This document shows, piece after piece, positions 9,375-18,971 of a stretch of 64,000 bases of DNA. The stretch's first letter is position 1. Each line of letters begins with the position of its first letter. This DNA comes from Enhydrobacter sp. (GTDB taxonomy: Bacteria > Pseudomonadota > Alphaproteobacteria > Reyranellales > Reyranellaceae). The notes under the pieces are model-generated. The model did not search any database and had not been told where the DNA came from. It worked only from the letters and a program-made list of their open reading frames with translations. A program made the translations under genes and the position numbers. The DNA is taken from positions 62,001-126,000 of the forward strand of contig JAHCJV010000004.1 in NCBI GenBank assembly GCA_026126105.1, in the 5' to 3' direction.

Positions 9375-11162
9375 ATGGCCGGGCCAGCACGGCAACCCGC
9401 GTCCCCGACCCACCCGGCGGTCACTGAGGCGTTGCGCGACTGCCGAAGCGTGTTGTGGAGCGTCGCCGTGTTCTCAGGCGGCGTGAACCTGCTGATGCTC
9501 GCCGGTCCTCTCTACATGCTGCAGGTCTATGACCGCGTGCTGTCCAGCCGCAGCGTTCCGACGCTGGTAGCGCTCACGGTCCTGCTGGTTGGCGCATACG
9601 CTTTCCAGGGCATCCTGGATCTCGTGCGCTCCCGCATCGTCATGCGGGCTGCAGCACTTCTCGACAAGCACCTCGGCGGCACCGTTCACGCGGCGGTCGT
9701 CGCGATCGCCGTCCAGAATCCCGAGGCACGTGACGCAGGACAGCCCGTGCGCGATCTGGATCAGGTCCGCAACTTCCTGACCGGCAGCGGTCCGATCGGC
9801 TTCATTGATCTGCCGTGGATGCCGTTGTTCCTCGCAGTGTGCTTCCTGCTTCATCCGTGGCTCGGATTCACCGCGACGGCAGGGGCTCTGCTGCTCGTGA
9901 CGCTGACGCTGCTCACGGAGCGGGCGACCCGCAAGCCCTCTCAGGACCTCGCCCAGCTGGCCGGCCTGCGGGCAGCGGCAGTGGAGACCGACCGCCGCAA
10001 CAGCGAGAGTGTCGTCGCCATGGGCATGGCCGACGCGATGTCGCAGCGCTGGGCGGCGGTCAACGACCGATACCTGGCGGCCACGGCGCGCGCAGGCGAC
10101 GTTGCCGGCACTTTCGGCAGCATCTCGAAGGTCGTCCGCCTTCTGCTGCAGTCAGCCATGCTGGGCATGGGCGCCTGGCTGGTGATCCGCGGTGAGATGA
10201 CGGCCGGCGCCATGATTGCGGCCTCTATCATGATGGGCCGGGCGCTTGCCCCCCTCGAATCGGTGATCCAGAACTGGCGCGGGTTCGTGCAGGCGCGCCA
10301 GAGCGTACGCCGGCTCTCTTCCATCCTCGCCCGGCTCCCACCGCAACGTGACGTGACTAAGCTTCCGGGTCCGGTTGCTTCCTGCGAGGTCGATCGTCTG
10401 ACCGTGGTGCCTCCAGGCGGGCGGGCCGCGATCGTGAATGACATAGGGTTTCGGCTAGAGGCGGGAGAGGCGCTGGGCATCATCGGCCCGAGCGGCGCCG
10501 GCAAGACGTCGCTGGTCCGGGCGCTCGTGGGCATCTGGCCGGCGGCACGCGGCAGCATCCGGCTGGACGGTGCGCGCACCGACCAATGGGATCCGGCTGC
10601 GTTGGGCCGTCATGTCGGCTTCGTATCGCAGAATGTCGAACTGTTCGACGGCACGATCGCAGAGAACATCTCGCGCATGGCGCCGCAGCCCGACAGCGAA
10701 GCCGTGCTGAAGGCCGCCGCCGCTGCCGGCGCGCACGACATGATCCTGAAGATGCCGCTCGGCTACGACACGCCGATCGGCGACGGCGGCGCGGCCCTGT
10801 CGGGCGGCCAGCGCCAGCGCATCGCTCTCGCCCGCGCGCTCTACGGAGATCCGTTCCTTCTGGTGCTCGACGAGGCGGGATCCAATCTCGACAATGACGG
10901 CGAGGCGGCTCTGACGGCGGCGATACTGGCAGTCAAGGCGCGAGGCGGGATCGTCGTTTCTGTGGCCCACCGGCCATCGGCGCTGTCCGCCTGCGACAAG
11001 GTGATGGTGCTGGCCGGCGGTAGCCAGCAGGCCTATGGGCCGCGCGACGAGGTGCTCAAGAAGCTGCGCGGCGTCAAGGCACCGCCTGCAGCATCGGCGA
11101 CCAACCTGCTGAAGGTCGTGCACGGCATCGGGAGCGCGAGCGGTGGTGGAGGCGACCGTTGA
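9375..11162 (+). CDS. Type I secretion ABC transporter (permease/ATPase, PrtD type)
   Basis: The product (595 aa) is an inner-membrane half-transporter: an N-terminal transmembrane region (from about residue 20, with the helix FSGGVNLLMLAGPLYMLQV) fused to an ATPase. The ATPase shows Walker A GPSGAGKTS, the signature LSGGQRQRIALARAL, Walker B LLVLDEAGSNLD and the switch histidine in SVAHRP. There is no N-terminal C39 peptidase or C39-like domain, as in transporters of metalloprotease and other RTX cargo. It follows the RTX gene in the same orientation and overlaps the adaptor gene by four bases, so it should energise export of the RTX protein. A purine-rich AGGACGAG stretch precedes the ATG. 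Confidence 0.93.
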   Translation: MAGPARQPASPTHPAVTEALRDCRSVLWSVAVFSGGVNLLMLAGPLYMLQVYDRVLSSRSVPTLVALTVLLVGAYAFQGILDLVRSRIVMRAAALLDKHLGGTVHAAVVAIAVQNPEARDAGQPVRDLDQVRNFLTGSGPIGFIDLPWMPLFLAVCFLLHPWLGFTATAGALLLVTLTLLTERATRKPSQDLAQLAGLRAAAVETDRRNSESVVAMGMADAMSQRWAAVNDRYLAATARAGDVAGTFGSISKVVRLLLQSAMLGMGAWLVIRGEMTAGAMIAASIMMGRALAPLESVIQNWRGFVQARQSVRRLSSILARLPPQRDVTKLPGPVASCEVDRLTVVPPGGRAAIVNDIGFRLEAGEALGIIGPSGAGKTSLVRALVGIWPAARGSIRLDGARTDQWDPAALGRHVGFVSQNVELFDGTIAENISRMAPQPDSEAVLKAAAAAGAHDMILKMPLGYDTPIGDGGAALSGGQRQRIALARALYGDPFLLVLDEAGSNLDNDGEAALTAAILAVKARGGIVVSVAHRPSALSACDKVMVLAGGSQQAYGPRDEVLKKLRGVKAPPAASATNLLKVVHGIGSASGGGGDR

Positions 11163-12478
11163 GCGCGACGGCCAGCAATCCGCGGGCGGTCATCCGCAAG
11201 CTCAACATCGCGGGCTTTGCCGTGATGATCGTCATGGTGGGCGGCTTCGGCGGCTGGGCGGCGACCGCCGAGCTCTCCGGAGCCGTCGTTACGTCAGGCA
11301 CGCTGGTTGTCGAATCGGCCGTAAAGAAGGTCCAGCATCCTACGGGAGGGGTGGTCGGCGAGCTGCTGGTGAAGCAGGGTGCGGCCGTCGAGGCCGGCCA
11401 GATCGTCATGCGCCTCGACGATACCGTGACCCGCTCGACCCTCGGCGTGGTCCGCTCGCAGCTCGACGAGCTGATGGCGCGCGAGGCCCGCCTTCTTGCC
11501 GAGCGCGAGGGCGCCGACGCAGTCGACATGCCCGCCGAGCTGACAGCCCGCCGCGGCGAGAAGGCCGTCAATTCGGCCGTGGCGGGTGAGCTCAAGCTGT
11601 TCGAGGCGCGTCGCACCGGCCGTTCGGGCCAGCGATCGCAGCTGCGGGAGCGTATCGGGCAGAGCCGGGAGGAGATCGTCGGGCTATCGGCGCTGCAGCA
11701 GGCCAAGGAGCGCGAGATCGCCCACATCGACGACGAGCTGATCGGCGTCAACGAGCTGTGGAAGAAGCAGCTCGTGCCGATGTCGCGCCTCAAGATGCTG
11801 GAGCGGGAGAAGGCGCGGCTCGAGGGCGAGAGAGGCCAGTACATTGCCGACATCGCACGGGCACGGGGCAAGATCAGCGAAACCGAGCTGCAGATCCTCC
11901 AGCTCGATCAGGATTTCATGACGGAGGTGTTGAAGGACCTGCGCGACTCCCAGGGCAGGATCGCCGAGCTCAAGGAACGGCTGACCGCGGCGGAGGACCA
12001 GCTCAAGAGGATCGACATTCGCGCACCGCAGGCCGGCGTCGTCCACCAGCTCAGCGTCCATACCGTGGGCGGGGTGATCGCCGCTGGCGACACGGTGATG
12101 CAGATCGTTCCCGACGGCGACAACCTGGTTGTTGAGGCCAAGGTGGCACCCCAGGATATCGACCAGATCGAGGCGGGAGCAGCGGCGCACGTGCGCATCA
12201 TGGCCGGTAATCAACGGACCGCACCCGATCTCAACGCCACTGTAACCCTGGTGTCGGCCGACCTGACGCACGATCCCCCGTCAGGTGCCCAACCCGGCGC
12301 CGCTTATTACCTCATCCGGCTGTCGCTGCCGCCGGCCGAGATCCGGAAGCTGGATGGGCTGAAGCTGGTGCCGGGAATGCCGGCCGAAGTCTACGTCCAG
12401 ACCTACGCCCGGACGCCACTCGAATACCTGCTGAAGCCGCTGCACGACCAGATCGCGCGGACCTTCCGCGAGCGCTGA
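11159..12478 (+). CDS. HlyD-family periplasmic adaptor of type I secretion
   Basis: This 439-aa membrane fusion protein has one N-terminal transmembrane helix (GFAVMIVMVGGFGGWAATAEL, about residues 20-40 allowing for the ends). A biotinyl/lipoyl-like strand pair (KKVQHPTGGVVGELLVKQG), a long alpha-helical hairpin rich in Glu, Arg and Leu (about residues 90-290), and a returning beta-barrel part (IRAPQAGVVHQL) follow. It would join the ABC transporter to an outer membrane TolC-type channel. The start is a TTG overlapping the transporter stop codon (TTGA), supported by GGAGG six bases upstream. The partner channel gene is not in the window. The gene ends 20 bases from the convergent recG. Confidence 0.92.
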   Translation: MSATASNPRAVIRKLNIAGFAVMIVMVGGFGGWAATAELSGAVVTSGTLVVESAVKKVQHPTGGVVGELLVKQGAAVEAGQIVMRLDDTVTRSTLGVVRSQLDELMAREARLLAEREGADAVDMPAELTARRGEKAVNSAVAGELKLFEARRTGRSGQRSQLRERIGQSREEIVGLSALQQAKEREIAHIDDELIGVNELWKKQLVPMSRLKMLEREKARLEGERGQYIADIARARGKISETELQILQLDQDFMTEVLKDLRDSQGRIAELKERLTAAEDQLKRIDIRAPQAGVVHQLSVHTVGGVIAAGDTVMQIVPDGDNLVVEAKVAPQDIDQIEAGAAAHVRIMAGNQRTAPDLNATVTLVSADLTHDPPSGAQPGAAYYLIRLSLPPAEIRKLDGLKLVPGMPAEVYVQTYARTPLEYLLKPLHDQIARTFRER

Positions 12479-12498
12479 AGCGTGTCCGGCCGCGGCGA

Positions 12499-14580
12499 TT
12501 ACCCCGCACGCAGGGTGCGCACGGCGTCGTCGCGTCGGAACAGGTAGAGCAGGGCGCGGAGGGCGGCGCCGCGCTCGGACTGCAGATCCGGATCGCGCCC
12601 GACGATCAGGCGCGCATCGTCCTGCGCGGCCTGGAGCAGCTCGGCGTGCACGGCAAGGTCGGCCAGCCTCATGTCGGGAAGGCCGCTCTGGCGCGTGCCC
12701 AGCAGTTCGCCGGCGCCGCGCAGCTTGAGGTCTTCCTCGGCGATTCGGAACCCATCTTCGGTCTCGCGCATGATGGCGAGGCGCGCCCTCGCGGTCTCGC
12801 TGAGCGGCTGGGCATAGAGCAGCAGGCAGCTCGACCGGGCGCTGCCGCGTCCGACCCGGCCCCTCAGCTGGTGGAGCTGGGCGAGCCCGAAGCGCTCCGC
12901 ATGCTCGATGATCATGACGGTGGCGGCGGGCACGTCGACGCCTACTTCTATGACCGTCGTCGCTACCAGGATGGACAACTCCCCTGAAGAAAAAGCCGCC
13001 ATGGTCGCTTCGCGCTCGGCGCTCTTCAGCCGACCATGCACGAGCCCGACCTTTCCGGGGTAGCGTGCGCTCAACAGGCGATGGCGCTCCTCGGCATTGG
13101 CGAGGTCGACATCCTCCGACTCTTCGATCAGCGGACACACCCAGTAGACCCTGGCGCCCGTGCCGATCATGCGGCCGACGGCATCCGCCACTTCACCAAT
13201 GCGCTCGAGCGGCAGCGTCCGGGTATCGATCGGCAGCCGGCCGGCCGGCTTCTCGGTGAGCTTGGAGACGTCGAGATCGCCATAGGCCGCCAGCATCAGG
13301 GTGCGCGGGATCGGGGTGGCGGTCATCACCAGCAGGTCCACGGAATGGCTCTTCGACGACAGCGCCATGCGCTGGTGCACGCCGAAACGGTGCTGCTCGT
13401 CGACCACGGCAAGAGCAAGATCGGCGAACTCGACGTCGCCCTGCACCAGCGCGTGCGTGCCGACGACGAGCTGGATCGTACCGTCGGCCAGGCCCTGCAG
13501 CGTCTCCTTCTTCTGGCGCGAGCCATCGCGTCCGGTCAGGAGCGCCAGTCTTGTACCGGTCGCCGCAGCGAGCGGCGCGATGGTGGCGAAGTGCTGCCGC
13601 GCGAGGAGCTCGGTCGGCGCCATGAGGGCAGCCTGTGCGCCCGACTCGACAGCCGTCAGCATGGCGAGGAAGGCGACCAGCGTCTTGCCGCTGCCGACAT
13701 CGCCCTGCAGCAGCCGCACCATGCGCTCGGGCCTGGCCATGTCGGCCGATATCTCCGCCGAAGCGAAGAGCTGGCTCGTCGTGAGCTGAAACGGCAAGGC
13801 TGCAAGAGCACGCTTCTGCAGCGTGCCTTCGCCCCTGGTCGCCCGGCCGGCGAGCGTGCGGTTGTGATGCCGCACCAGCGCGATGGCGAGCTGGCTCGCC
13901 AGCAGCTCGTCGAAGGCGAGGCGGGCTCGCGCCGGGTGCATCGGCGACAGATCGGCTTCGTCGGCGGGGGCGTGCGCCGCCGCGAGCGCTGCCCTCCACG
14001 CCGGCCACTTCTGCTTCTTCAGGTAGGCCGCGTCCTGCCATTCCGGCAGCTCGGGGGCGCGTTCGACGGCGGCGGCGATGGCCTTCTGCAGCGGGCGCTG
14101 CGTGAGGCCGCCGGTCAGGCCATAAATCGGCTCGACCCTCAGGATGGACTCGAGTTCGTCGAGCGGCACGACGTGGTCCGGGTGCGTCATCTGCACCTCG
14201 CCCTGGTAGAGCTCGATCCGGCCGCTGACGACTCGGCGTTCGCCCGGTGGCAGCAGCTTCATCAGGTAGGCTTCGCGGCCGTTGAAATAACTGAGACTGA
14301 GCCGGCCGGTCTCGTCGCTGCACCACACCCGATAAGGATGGCGGGGGCTGCGCGGCACGATGTGATCCTCCACCGTGACAACGAGCGTCGCCACCGTGCC
14401 CGCCAGCGCCTTGGCGATCACAGGCGCGTTGCGGCGGTCGATCACGCCAACCGGCAGGTGCCACAGCAGGTCGATGACCAGCGGCCCGGCCAGACGCTCC
14501 ACCAAGACGCCCAGCCGCGGCCCGATTCCGGGCAGCGAGGTGACCTGGGCGAAGAGGGGCGTGAGACTGGCGGGACGCAT
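12499..14580 (-). CDS. recG: ATP-dependent DNA helicase RecG
   Basis: RecG (693 aa) remodels stalled replication forks and Holliday junctions. An N-terminal wedge domain begins with PGIGPRLGVLVERL and contains the OB-fold stretch with SYFNGREAYLMKLL. The superfamily 2 motor follows: Walker A GDVGSGKT (near residue 293), the DEQH box in VVDEQHRFGVHQR (near 395), TATPIPRTL, and the arginine-finger motif QLRGRVGRG. Length and order match the family. It is transcribed away from sdhE-mfd, with about 70 bases between the two starts. Confidence 0.97.
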   Translation of the reverse strand: MRPASLTPLFAQVTSLPGIGPRLGVLVERLAGPLVIDLLWHLPVGVIDRRNAPVIAKALAGTVATLVVTVEDHIVPRSPRHPYRVWCSDETGRLSLSYFNGREAYLMKLLPPGERRVVSGRIELYQGEVQMTHPDHVVPLDELESILRVEPIYGLTGGLTQRPLQKAIAAAVERAPELPEWQDAAYLKKQKWPAWRAALAAAHAPADEADLSPMHPARARLAFDELLASQLAIALVRHHNRTLAGRATRGEGTLQKRALAALPFQLTTSQLFASAEISADMARPERMVRLLQGDVGSGKTLVAFLAMLTAVESGAQAALMAPTELLARQHFATIAPLAAATGTRLALLTGRDGSRQKKETLQGLADGTIQLVVGTHALVQGDVEFADLALAVVDEQHRFGVHQRMALSSKSHSVDLLVMTATPIPRTLMLAAYGDLDVSKLTEKPAGRLPIDTRTLPLERIGEVADAVGRMIGTGARVYWVCPLIEESEDVDLANAEERHRLLSARYPGKVGLVHGRLKSAEREATMAAFSSGELSILVATTVIEVGVDVPAATVMIIEHAERFGLAQLHQLRGRVGRGSARSSCLLLYAQPLSETARARLAIMRETEDGFRIAEEDLKLRGAGELLGTRQSGLPDMRLADLAVHAELLQAAQDDARLIVGRDPDLQSERGAALRALLYLFRRDDAVRTLRAG

Positions 14581-14590
14581 GGCTGCTGGC

Positions 14591-14621
14591 GTGACTTCGC
14601 ACCCGTCGCCGCCTATATGCT
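14591..14621 (+). promoter_or_regulatory. Candidate sigma-70-type promoter for sdhE-mfd
   Basis: GTGACT (14591-14596) and TATATG (14614-14619) are separated by 17 bases. Each matches four of six bases of the housekeeping hexamers. Transcription would start about 25 bases before sdhE. This is a pattern match only. Confidence 0.35.
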
Positions 14622-14651
14622 ACGCCCCTTTTCGCAAAGGCCTGGGGAAAA

Positions 14652-14921
14652 ATGGCCGACGACACAGAACTGGAGACGCGGCGGAAGCGTTTGCTCTATC
14701 GCAGCGTCTATCGTGGCAACAAGGAGAACGACATCCTCCTTGGGCAATTCGCGCGCGCTCATATCGCGGAATTCGGTGCCGCGGAACTGGATCAGTACGA
14801 AAGCCTCCTCCGTGCGGGTGACAACGACATTTACGACTGGGTTTCGGGCAAGGCGGAAGTGCCGCCCGAAGTCGATTCGCCCGTATTGCGCAAGCTGCTG
14901 GCCTTTCGCGTGAGGTTCTAG
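14652..14921 (+). CDS. sdhE: FAD assembly factor SdhE (succinate dehydrogenase flavinylation)
   Basis: This 89-aa protein belongs to the SdhE/Sdh5 (DUF339) family, which helps attach FAD covalently to the succinate dehydrogenase flavoprotein. The hallmark RRKRLLYRSVYRGNKENDIL (the family's R-G-x-x-E-x-D) is near the N terminus, followed by the conserved DNDIYDWVSGK. The segment GGGGA lies shortly before the ATG. Its stop codon is directly followed by the mfd start, so the two are cotranscribed. Confidence 0.93.
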   Translation: MADDTELETRRKRLLYRSVYRGNKENDILLGQFARAHIAEFGAAELDQYESLLRAGDNDIYDWVSGKAEVPPEVDSPVLRKLLAFRVRF

Positions 14922-17900
14922 ATGCCCACGCTCGCCGAACGGATCGCCCCGCTTCATCGCAAGCGCGGCCGCTGGACGCTGGCCGGTCTGCCCGAGGGCG
15001 CCGACGCGATGGTGCTGGCGGAGATCGCCCGTACCACCGGCGGTCAGGACATCCTGCACGTGGCGCGCGACGGTCAGCGGCTGGAGCGGCTGCAGGACGG
15101 CCTCCACTTCTTCGCACCCGAGCGCCAGATTCTCGCCTTTCCCGCTTGGGATTGCCTGCCCTATGACCGGCTCTCGCCGCATCCCGACATCGTGGCGGAG
15201 CGTCTGCAGACGCTGGTCCGTCTTGCCGCACCGAAGCGGCCTGGTACGCCGGCGCGCATCATCCTCGCCTCCGCAGGGGCGGCGCTGCAGAAGATCCCCC
15301 CGCGCAGCCTCTATGCCGAGGCGGCGACGGTGCTGCACAAGGGCTCGAGCGTCGACGTTGCCGGCCTGACGAAGTATCTCGGCGCCAACGGCTATGGCCG
15401 GTCCGACACGGTGATGGAGCCGGGCGAGTTCGCAATCCGTGGCGGCCTGGTCGATCTCTACCCGCCCGGCACGAACGAGCCGCTGCGGCTCGACCTGTTC
15501 GGCGACGTGCTCGAATCGATCCGTTCGTTCGATCCGATGAGCCAGCTCACCACCGGCGACCGCGACGAGGTCGTATTGCTGCCGGTCAGCGAGGTGCTGC
15601 TCACTCCCGACAGCATCGAGCGCTTCCGCACCGGCTATCGCGAGCTTTTCGGCAACGTGGCGGGCGACGACATCCTCTACGAGGCGGTGTCTGCCGCGCA
15701 GCGTCATGTCGGCATGGAGCACTGGCTGCCGCTGTTCCATGAACGCATGGAGACGCTGATCGACTATTGCCCCGGCGCGGTCGTCACGGCGGATCACCAG
15801 ATCAGGGAAGCGTTCGAGTCCCGCTGGGAGCTGATCGCCGACTATTACGACGCCCGCGTGAAGACCGGCGCAAAGGGTGGCATGTCCGGCGGGGCGGACT
15901 ACAAGCCGCTCCCGCCGGAGCGGCTCTATCTCAAGCCCTCGCAGTGGGACGCGCTGCTGGAGGGCCATAGCGCCGGACAGTTCACCAGCTTCGACGCACC
16001 GCCCGAAGCGCCGAATGTCGTCGACCTCGGCGGCCGCCGCCATGAAGGCTTCGCCCAGGCCCGCACGGCGCAAGGCGTAAACCTGTTTGACAAGGTCGCC
16101 GACCACGTGAAGGCCGCCAATGGCGCCGGGCGGCGTGTCGTGGTGGCGGGCTTCACCGAAGGCTCGGCGACGCGCCTCACGCATCTGTTGCAGGAGCATG
16201 GCGGCACGACGCCTGTCCCGGTAGCCGACTATGCCATGGTTCAGGGCCTGCCGTCCGGCGTGGTCGGCATTGCGATCTGGCCGCTCGAGCACGGCTTCGT
16301 GCTCGACGGGCTGGAGGTCATCGGTGAGGAGGACATCCTCGGCGACCGGTTGTCTAGACCGCAGCGCAAGCGGCGGCCGTCGGAACGATTCATCGCCGAA
16401 GCGTCCGCGCTGAGCGAAGGCGACCTCGTGGTGCATCGTGAACACGGCGTCGGCCGCTATGACGGGCTGGTCACGCTCGAGATCGGATTCGCACGGCACG
16501 ACTGCCTCAAGCTCAGCTACGAAGGGGGCGACAAGCTGTTCGTGCCGGTCGAGAACATCGACGTGCTGAGTCGCTACGGGGCGTCGGAAGAGGACGCCGT
16601 CCTCGATCGGCTGGGCGGTGTTGCTTGGCAGTCGCGCAAGGCGCGGCTCAAGCAGCGCATCGCCGACATGGCCGACCGGCTGATCGCCATCGCCGCCGAG
16701 CGCGCGGTGCAGCGCGGCGAGACGATGAGCCCGCAGGAAGGTCTCTACGAGGAGTTCTGCGCACGCTTCCCCTATGCCGAGACCGACGATCAACTGCAGG
16801 CGATCTCCGACGTGCTCGACGACTTGTCGTCGGGCAAGCCGATGGATCGGCTGATCTGCGGCGATGTCGGTTTCGGCAAGACGGAGGTCGCCCTGCGCGC
16901 GGCTTTCGTGGCGGCGCTGTCGGGCAAGCAGGTCGCGGTGATCGGCCCGACCACCCTGCTGGCGCGCCAGCATCACCGCAACTTCGTGGAACGCTTCCAG
17001 GGCATGCCGGTGCGGATCGGCCGGCTGTCGCGCCTCGTGCCGGCCAAGGAAGCCAAGGAAACCAAGGCGGGGCTCAAGGACGGCACGATCGACATCATCA
17101 TCGGAACGCACGCGCTGCTGGCCAAGAGCATCGAGTTCAAGGATCTCGGCCTGCTGATCGTCGACGAGGAGCAGCATTTCGGCGTAGGCCACAAGGAACG
17201 GCTCAAGGAGCTGCGCGCCGACGTCCATGTGCTGACGCTGACCGCGACGCCGATACCGCGCACCCTGCAACTCGCCCTCACCGGCGTGCGCGACATGAGC
17301 CTGATCGCCACGCCGCCCGTCGATCGCCTGGCCGTGCGCACCTTCGTGACGCCGTTCGACGGTGTGACGATCCGCGAGGCGTTGCTGCGCGAGCAGTATC
17401 GCGGCGGACAGAGCTTCTATGTCTGTCCGCGTATCGAGGACCTGGCGACCGTCGCCGAGGAGATCCGCGAGCTGGTGCCCGAGATCCGCATGGCCATGGC
17501 CCATGGTCGCCTCCCGCCGACCCAGATCGAGAACACCATGCAGGAGTTCGTCGACGGCAAGTTCGACCTGCTGCTGTCGACCAATATCGTCGAATCCGGC
17601 CTGGATATCCGCAACGCCAACACGATGATCATCCATCGCGCCGACAATTTCGGCCTGGCCCAGCTCTACCAGCTGCGCGGCCGCATCGGGCGCGGTAAGA
17701 CCCGCGCCTATGCCTATCTCACCGTCCCGCCGGGGAAGGCGCTGAGCGAGGCGGCGTCCAAGCGGCTCGAGGTGATGCAGACGCTCGACACGCTGGGCGC
17801 GGGCTTCCAGCTGGCCAGCCACGACCTCGACATCCGCGGTGCCGGCAATCTCCTTGGCGAGGAACAGTCGGGCCATATCCGCGAGGTCGGCATCGAGCTG

Positions 17901-18479
17901 TACCAGCAGCTCCTCGAGGAAGCCGTCGCCTCGGCACGGGGTAGGGCGCAGGAGGCGGAGAAGGCCGACTGGTCGCCGACCATAAATCTCGGCATTCCGG
18001 TGCTCATTCCCGAGGAATATGTCGCCGACCTGTCGGTGCGCATGGGCCTCTATCGCCGGCTGGGCGGCCTGAACACCCAGGGGGAGGTCGATTCCTTTGC
18101 CGCCGAGCTGGTCGACCGTTTCGGGCCGACGCCTCCGGAGGCAGAGTTCCTGCTGAAGACGATCTCGCTCAAGCTGCTTTGCCGCATTGCCCGGGTGGAG
18201 AAGATCGACGCAGGCGAGAAGGCGGTGGTCTTGAGCTTCCATGAGAACAAGTTCCCCAAGCCGGACCGTCTGATCGGCTGGATCCAGAAGAACGCGCCGC
18301 TGGTGAAGCTCAGGCCGGACCATCGCGTGATCGTGCAGCGCGTCTGGAAGGACGAGCGTCAGCGGCTTTCGGGCGTGACCGGGATCGTTTCGGCTTTGGC
18401 GAAGCTCGCGGGGGCGTCGCCTTCGGCGCCAGTAGAGCCCGCGCCGCCCGCCGCGCGCAGCGCAGCAGCCAGTCGCTGA
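14922..18479 (+). CDS. mfd: Transcription-repair coupling factor Mfd
   Basis: Mfd (1185 aa) removes RNA polymerase stalled at DNA lesions and recruits UvrA. The N-terminal part is UvrB-like (from ILAFPAWDCLPYDRLSPHPD onward). The RNA-polymerase-interaction region begins near EGDLVVHREHGVGRYDGL. The RecG-like motor has Walker A GDVGFGKTE (near residue 647), DEEQHFG (near 747) and TATPIPRTLQLAL, and the C-terminal TRCF domain follows. Translation begins on the base after the sdhE stop. The last 170 bases overlap the 3' end of a tetR gene on the other strand. The corresponding C-terminal tail (SAPVEPAPPAARSAAASR) is low-complexity and probably a lineage-specific extension. Confidence 0.96.
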   Translation: MPTLAERIAPLHRKRGRWTLAGLPEGADAMVLAEIARTTGGQDILHVARDGQRLERLQDGLHFFAPERQILAFPAWDCLPYDRLSPHPDIVAERLQTLVRLAAPKRPGTPARIILASAGAALQKIPPRSLYAEAATVLHKGSSVDVAGLTKYLGANGYGRSDTVMEPGEFAIRGGLVDLYPPGTNEPLRLDLFGDVLESIRSFDPMSQLTTGDRDEVVLLPVSEVLLTPDSIERFRTGYRELFGNVAGDDILYEAVSAAQRHVGMEHWLPLFHERMETLIDYCPGAVVTADHQIREAFESRWELIADYYDARVKTGAKGGMSGGADYKPLPPERLYLKPSQWDALLEGHSAGQFTSFDAPPEAPNVVDLGGRRHEGFAQARTAQGVNLFDKVADHVKAANGAGRRVVVAGFTEGSATRLTHLLQEHGGTTPVPVADYAMVQGLPSGVVGIAIWPLEHGFVLDGLEVIGEEDILGDRLSRPQRKRRPSERFIAEASALSEGDLVVHREHGVGRYDGLVTLEIGFARHDCLKLSYEGGDKLFVPVENIDVLSRYGASEEDAVLDRLGGVAWQSRKARLKQRIADMADRLIAIAAERAVQRGETMSPQEGLYEEFCARFPYAETDDQLQAISDVLDDLSSGKPMDRLICGDVGFGKTEVALRAAFVAALSGKQVAVIGPTTLLARQHHRNFVERFQGMPVRIGRLSRLVPAKEAKETKAGLKDGTIDIIIGTHALLAKSIEFKDLGLLIVDEEQHFGVGHKERLKELRADVHVLTLTATPIPRTLQLALTGVRDMSLIATPPVDRLAVRTFVTPFDGVTIREALLREQYRGGQSFYVCPRIEDLATVAEEIRELVPEIRMAMAHGRLPPTQIENTMQEFVDGKFDLLLSTNIVESGLDIRNANTMIIHRADNFGLAQLYQLRGRIGRGKTRAYAYLTVPPGKALSEAASKRLEVMQTLDTLGAGFQLASHDLDIRGAGNLLGEEQSGHIREVGIELYQQLLEEAVASARGRAQEAEKADWSPTINLGIPVLIPEEYVADLSVRMGLYRRLGGLNTQGEVDSFAAELVDRFGPTPPEAEFLLKTISLKLLCRIARVEKIDAGEKAVVLSFHENKFPKPDRLIGWIQKNAPLVKLRPDHRVIVQRVWKDERQRLSGVTGIVSALAKLAGASPSAPVEPAPPAARSAAASR

Positions 18480-18969
18480 GCCGGCGGTCGCCGCTCGCGC
18501 GGGCGAGGCTCAGCGCGCCGATCACCAGGATGGCAGCCGCCGTCGCATCGGGGTCGAGCTTGCGCCGGCGGCCCTGCGCCATCTCCGCGATCACCCCATG
18601 CAGGATATTGGCGTAGGCGAGCTGCGCGGGGAGGGACGCCCGGGCGACATCACCGGCCAGCGCCGCAACGGTGCAGCCCTGCGCATTGGCAACGAGATCG
18701 TCCTTCGCGAGGTAAGCGTCGATTGCGCCGCCGACCGTCGCGTCGGCGGCCCGGAGCTTCCGGAGCAGCCCGTCGCCCGCACCGATCCCCTCGGCGAACA
18801 GATCCTCCTTCGAGTCGAAATGCGCATAAAAGGCGCCGCGCGTCAGGCCCGCTGCCAGCATGATGTCGTCGATGCTGGTCCCGGCGTAGCCGCGCAGCCG
18901 GAACAGGCGACCGGCATGCTTCAGGAGTTCGACCCGGACCCGGGCGGTATGGGCGGGGCTCGGAGGCAT
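18310..18969 (-). CDS. TetR-family transcriptional repressor
   Basis: The 219-aa protein has a typical TetR N-terminal DNA-binding domain: LLKHAGRLFRLRGYAGTS, then DDIMLAAGLTRGAFYAHF as the helix-turn-helix, then DSKEDLF. The ligand domain is ordinary to about residue 180, after which the sequence becomes a lysine/arginine/proline-rich tail. Residues from about 164 onward are encoded antisense to the end of mfd. A 35-bp inverted repeat begins three bases upstream of the start codon, so autoregulation is likely. The TetR gene follows frnE and the MFS gene in the same orientation, which makes those its most probable other targets, but no second copy of the operator was seen upstream of them. 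Confidence 0.85.
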   Translation of the reverse strand: MPPSPAHTARVRVELLKHAGRLFRLRGYAGTSIDDIMLAAGLTRGAFYAHFDSKEDLFAEGIGAGDGLLRKLRAADATVGGAIDAYLAKDDLVANAQGCTVAALAGDVARASLPAQLAYANILHGVIAEMAQGRRRKLDPDATAAAILVIGALSLARASGDRRLSDWLLRCARRAARALLAPKATPPRASPKPKRSRSRPKAADARPSRRAARSRDGPA

Positions 18970-18971
18970 GG

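Noticed and set aside
14613..18323. 1236-codon minus-strand frame opposite mfd
   Set aside because: The composition is typical of antisense to a GC-rich gene, with no motifs, while the plus strand encodes a complete Mfd.
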